Positions 60,881 to 64,000 of a stretch of 64,000 bases of DNA are shown in pieces. The position numbers and the translations under genes were made by a program. The DNA comes from Hymenobacter jejuensis. Its GTDB lineage: Bacteria > Bacteroidota > Bacteroidia > Cytophagales > Hymenobacteraceae. Below the pieces are notes generated by a model. That model was not told the origin of the DNA and did not search any database. It was given only the letters and a program-made list of their open reading frames with translations. Within the stretch, counting starts at the first letter, position 1; every line of letters begins with the position of its first letter. The stretch covers positions 2,108,001 through 2,172,000 of the forward strand of contig NZ_CP040896.1 of the NCBI RefSeq assembly GCF_006337165.1, read 5' to 3'.

Positions 60881-62251
60881 ATGAACTTCACGCTCTTGCC
60901 TTGGCTGCGTCAGCGCTTCGACCTGGCCCACGACATGGCCGAGCCGGCCGACATTGTTGCGGATGTGGACGAGGGCATGCGTTTCCGGGGTACCAACCTC
61001 TGGGTACTAATCTTTGCTATCCTAGTTGCGTCGGTTGGGCTCAACGTCAATTCTACGGCGGTCATTATTGGCGCCATGCTCATCTCGCCGCTTATGGGCC
61101 CGATTGTGGGCATTGGCTTTGGGGCGGCTACCCTGGAGCTCGGTTTAATTCAGCGCGGACTTAAGAACCTGTTTATTGCGGCTGGCCTGAGTCTGTTGGT
61201 ATCGGCGCTGTACTTTCGCCTCACGCCCCTCACCGACGCTGGCTCCGAGCTACTAGCCCGCACCACACCTACCACTTGGGACGTCCTCATTGCCCTATTT
61301 GGCGGGGCGGCAGGAGCAGTGGGGCTCACCCGCCGCGAGCGGGGCAACGTCGTGCCGGGGGTGGCCATTGCTACGGCTCTCATGCCGCCGCTGTGCACGG
61401 CGGGCTATGGGCTGGCTACGGCACACTGGGCGTTTTTGCTGGGCGCGCTGTATCTTTTCTCCATCAATTGTGTGTTTATCAGCTTGGCTACCTTTCTGGT
61501 AACCCGGCTACTGCCTTTGCCACGTCATGCCTTCGTCAGCCGCCAGCGGGCCCGGCGGGTGCAGTTCGGCATATGGGCCGCGGCATTGCTTACAGGGGTG
61601 CCGAGTGTGTACTTGGCCTCGGGAATTGTGCAACGAACGGTTTTTTCGCACAACGCGCAGCGATTCGTGGACGAACAGCTTAACCTGCCAGGTACGTACG
61701 TGGTCACGCGTCGCATTGCGGCGGATACGCGCTCCATCAACGTACTGTTGGCTGGCAAGCGCCTTTCATCGGACCAACTGCAAACGGCCCGGCTGGCGTT
61801 GCGCCGCTACCGCCTCCCGAGTGCCCAGCTCACCGTGCGCCAAGGCTTGGCGAAGCTTGATTCGGCCGATGCGCAGACCATGCGCAATAGCTTGCTCGAA
61901 GATCTGCGCAGCCGTAACGAACAAACCTTGGCCGGCTACGAAGCCCGTTTGGCGCAGCTGCAGCAAGTGCTCACCCAAACCGATGCCTCTGCGGTAACGG
62001 GGCTTCCTGCGGCTCCGGCGTTGCTACGCGAAGTGCAGGTCGAGCATCCTGCCGTACGCCAGCTTGGCCTGAGCCGCCTTGTGCAGCCCGCCACCGATTC
62101 GCTCCATGCCGATACGACTGTCGTGGTAGCCGTAGGGGTAAAGCGCCCGCTGCCGACTGCCGAGCAACAGCGCCTGCGCCAGTGGCTGACTTTGCGTGCG
62201 GGTGGCAAGTACACAGTGGAGGTATTGATAAAAACCGGTGTTGCTAAGTAG
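60881..62251 (+). CDS. DUF389/TIGR00341 family membrane protein
   Basis: A 456-residue membrane protein. About six to seven membrane helices occupy residues 40-280, with the family signature NVNSTAVIIGAMLISPLMGPIVGIGFG and the downstream VVPGVAIATALMPPLCTAGYGLA typical of DUF389 proteins; the C-terminal third (about 290-456) is a periplasmic domain rich in Gln, Leu and Thr. The function is unknown; a transporter role for a small solute is sometimes proposed but not shown. The ATG at 60881 starts the domain; an upstream ATG frame at 60812 overlaps the previous gene. Confidence 0.85.
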   Translation: MNFTLLPWLRQRFDLAHDMAEPADIVADVDEGMRFRGTNLWVLIFAILVASVGLNVNSTAVIIGAMLISPLMGPIVGIGFGAATLELGLIQRGLKNLFIAAGLSLLVSALYFRLTPLTDAGSELLARTTPTTWDVLIALFGGAAGAVGLTRRERGNVVPGVAIATALMPPLCTAGYGLATAHWAFLLGALYLFSINCVFISLATFLVTRLLPLPRHAFVSRQRARRVQFGIWAAALLTGVPSVYLASGIVQRTVFSHNAQRFVDEQLNLPGTYVVTRRIAADTRSINVLLAGKRLSSDQLQTARLALRRYRLPSAQLTVRQGLAKLDSADAQTMRNSLLEDLRSRNEQTLAGYEARLAQLQQVLTQTDASAVTGLPAAPALLREVQVEHPAVRQLGLSRLVQPATDSLHADTTVVVAVGVKRPLPTAEQQRLRQWLTLRAGGKYTVEVLIKTGVAK

Positions 62252-62327
62252 CTTGTGGTGAAGCATTTGTAAGGCATCCGTGCTGTTGTACTGGCTAGGC
62301 GGCAATGCTTCTTGATGCGGTCGCGAT

Positions 62328-63734
62328 TTACTTCTCTGCTGGCTGGGCAGAGGGGCGCAGGGCCGGGGACGGCGCCGGTTGCGCCAATGTTTCGCGCAGA
62401 AAACCGGTTTTTAAGTGTTCATACAGGGAGTGTGGATCGACTAGAGAGGCTACGGCCTGCGCCATCATGCCGCTGAGCAACAACTGAAAAATGGCCGAGT
62501 GGCGGTCTGTCATTTCCAATACCAAAATGGCCGCCGTAAACGGAGAGCGCACCACTCCCGTCAAAAAACTCACCATGCTCACCAAGATCAGCAGGTTGCG
62601 GTCTTCTAGCGGCACTCCACCTACCCGACTCAATAAGTCGCCTAGCACCGCCCCGGCACTCAGAGAGGTGGCAAAGATGCCGCCCGCTCCGCCCCCGCAA
62701 TAACTTAGGGCCATGCCGGTAAAGCGCACCAGAAACAGATACCAGGGGGTGTGGCTGTCGTTTTCAAACAAGAGCCGGTTGATGATGGGCTTGCCCGTAC
62801 CTACCCCTTCTGCGCCTACCAAGTACGCCAGCACTGCTAGCAACAGGCCGCAGCCTACTACCCACCCTACCTGCTGAGCAGTGGTTGCGAAGCGGCGGCG
62901 GTAATTGCCGAGCCATAGCAGGGTTTTGGCAAACAGTGCGCCCGCCAGCCCGCAGAGCACGGCTACCAAGGTTACCGTAATCAAAAACCAACCGGCATGC
63001 GCTGTGACTTTTGGAAAACCCAAGTACAGATAAGGGCCCTGCAGGGCTTGTGCCGTGAGGCCAGCCACGATCACTGCCGAAAATACGGCCATGCGGAAGC
63101 GGGCCATGTGCATCTGGGTGAGTTCTTCTACTACAAACACAATGCCTCCTAACGGCGTGTTGAATGCCGCCGCCAGCCCCGCGGCACCGCCTGTTACGAG
63201 CGCAATCTGCCGGGAAAGTTGGGGCCAGCCTGCGGGTTGTAGTCGGTTGATGGCCCGGAAAATCGCGGCGGCTATCTGAATGGTGGGGCCTTCACGTCCG
63301 ATAACGCCGCCGCCCAGCAGCAGCGCCACGCTGCTCAGTATTTTAACGAAGGCCACGCGCAAGCTTAGCAGGTACCCTATGCGGGTGTGGTGGGCCGGCG
63401 TTGACAGTTCTATGCCTGCCATAACCTGCGGAATGCCACTGCCACGGGCCCCCGGAGCCCACCGTTGCACTACCGCCCACGACACGAGAAAGGCGACTGG
63501 CGTCAAAATAAAAGCCAATAAAGGTTCGTGGCGTAGCCAAGCGAAGCTCGTTTGCTCAGCCCACACGAATAGCTTCTCATAGCCGACGGCCACTATCCCT
63601 GTTACAACGGAGGCAAACCAAAAGGGAAAGCTTTGCAGAATCAACCGGCGCACGCGGTCGGTGTAGAGCCGGCGCAGCAGGTGTTGATCCAACCAAGCCA
63701 GCACGCGTGCGTAGCGGGTCAGAGAAGTAGGCAT
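62328..63734 (-). CDS. CLC chloride channel/transporter (no CBS domain)
   Basis: A 468-residue CLC family protein with the classic motifs: GSGIP (98-102), GREGP with the gating glutamate E148 (146-150), and GGGAGGIFATSL as the third motif. It ends after the last helix with a short proline-rich tail, so it lacks CBS domains, unlike the other CLC in the window. It resembles the E. coli ClcA type and is likely a Cl-/H+ exchanger. It is convergent with the DUF389 gene across a 76-bp gap. Confidence 0.93.
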   Translation of the reverse strand: MPTSLTRYARVLAWLDQHLLRRLYTDRVRRLILQSFPFWFASVVTGIVAVGYEKLFVWAEQTSFAWLRHEPLLAFILTPVAFLVSWAVVQRWAPGARGSGIPQVMAGIELSTPAHHTRIGYLLSLRVAFVKILSSVALLLGGGVIGREGPTIQIAAAIFRAINRLQPAGWPQLSRQIALVTGGAAGLAAAFNTPLGGIVFVVEELTQMHMARFRMAVFSAVIVAGLTAQALQGPYLYLGFPKVTAHAGWFLITVTLVAVLCGLAGALFAKTLLWLGNYRRRFATTAQQVGWVVGCGLLLAVLAYLVGAEGVGTGKPIINRLLFENDSHTPWYLFLVRFTGMALSYCGGGAGGIFATSLSAGAVLGDLLSRVGGVPLEDRNLLILVSMVSFLTGVVRSPFTAAILVLEMTDRHSAIFQLLLSGMMAQAVASLVDPHSLYEHLKTGFLRETLAQPAPSPALRPSAQPAEK

Positions 63735-63860
63735 GAGGCGAAAAAAGGGGGTGTCGCCCCTTAATACTCCACAACGGATTATTTCGATATCTAAAGAATA
63801 AGTATAATTTTCTTCTTAATTGTAAAATACTGATTGCTAATTACTTATATAGAATATAAA

Positions 63861-64000
63861 ATGTTTTCTTCAGACCAAACTAAGGATTTGAGCTGTGCTA
63901 TGATTGTGAACTGGGATGCTATTGCTAAAACCCAAAACGGAGCTCGCCTATTGCGCGTACCTCACCAGAAAACCGCTCCGCCATATGAAAACTCCCGCTG
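63861..64000 (+). CDS. Possible start of a gene, cut by the window end
   Basis: An open frame from ATG 63861 runs to the window end (MFSSDQTKDLSCAM...). It follows a long AT-rich non-coding stretch. Composition is weakly coding and nothing is recognised; an ATG at 63985 (MKTPA) is another candidate start. Very tentative. Confidence 0.25.
   Translation, partial: MFSSDQTKDLSCAMIVNWDAIAKTQNGARLLRVPHQKTAPPYENSR

Noticed and set aside
1..64000. tRNA, rRNA, CRISPR array, prophage or transposase genes
   Set aside because: None was found on inspection; the repeats found are short dyads or single inverted repeats without spacers or coding content.

Overview
The window (about 58% GC by eye, AT-rich only between genes) looks like chromosome from a Bacteroidota bacterium of the order Cytophagales, most likely Hymenobacter or a close relative. 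Three things point there: a SusC/SusD pair with linked glycoside hydrolases, start codons without Shine-Dalgarno sequences together with TAnnTTTG promoter boxes, and lineage-typical families (DUF4783, DUF6799-like, CbpA/CbpM, VF530, two-domain M16 proteases). No rRNA, tRNA, CRISPR array, transposase or phage gene was seen.

Layout. 1-4.7 kb: end of a starch/maltodextrin locus (3' end of a GH13 enzyme, an SDR, a secreted GH13 amylase, an SLC45-like sugar transporter). 5-9.8 kb: a processive-type GT2 glycosyltransferase, a STAS-like protein, an M28 peptidase lipoprotein and a phytase-like esterase lipoprotein. 10-16.4 kb: two tandem M16 proteases. 16.5-18.6 kb: a flavin oxidoreductase and a c-type heme DUF3365 protein. 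18.7-23.7 kb: a complete thrABC operon on the minus strand, preceded by a 27-codon Thr/Ile-rich leader peptide and mutually exclusive RNA stems, i.e. a probable threonine attenuator. 23.9-32.1 kb: prfA, a beta-helix lipoprotein, YjbQ, gpmI with an overlapping lipoprotein gene, and nadC. 32.1-33.7 kb: two small lipoproteins (one with a heavy-metal-binding motif) and a ZIP transporter. 33.7-42.4 kb: stress and envelope genes (CbpM, CbpA, DUF3140, RlpA, GH25 lysozyme, VF530, subtilase, two Hsp20) and a serine-hydrolase-fold protein that has lost its catalytic Ser and His. 42.5-48.9 kb: an acyltransferase, a SpoIIAA-like protein, a CLC-CBS channel and a beta-propeller/phosphoesterase. 49.3-60.4 kb: a polysaccharide utilization locus (SusC with an STN domain, SusD, GH144-like, GH43-like with F5/8C, GH3), best read as a beta-1,2-glucan system. 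60.4-64 kb: a STAS-like protein, a DUF389 membrane protein and a second CLC channel.

Most transcription units end in clear GC-rich hairpins with T tracts. A second, different set of repeats is superimposed: AT-rich dyads with a TTGATNATCAA-like core sit on or just after stop codons, and one lies in frame inside a signal-peptide coding sequence. Longer inverted repeats occupy the gaps of the utilization locus. The strongest new observations are the thr leader/attenuator, the AT-rich dyads, the structured gaps of the utilization locus and the catalytically dead hydrolase.
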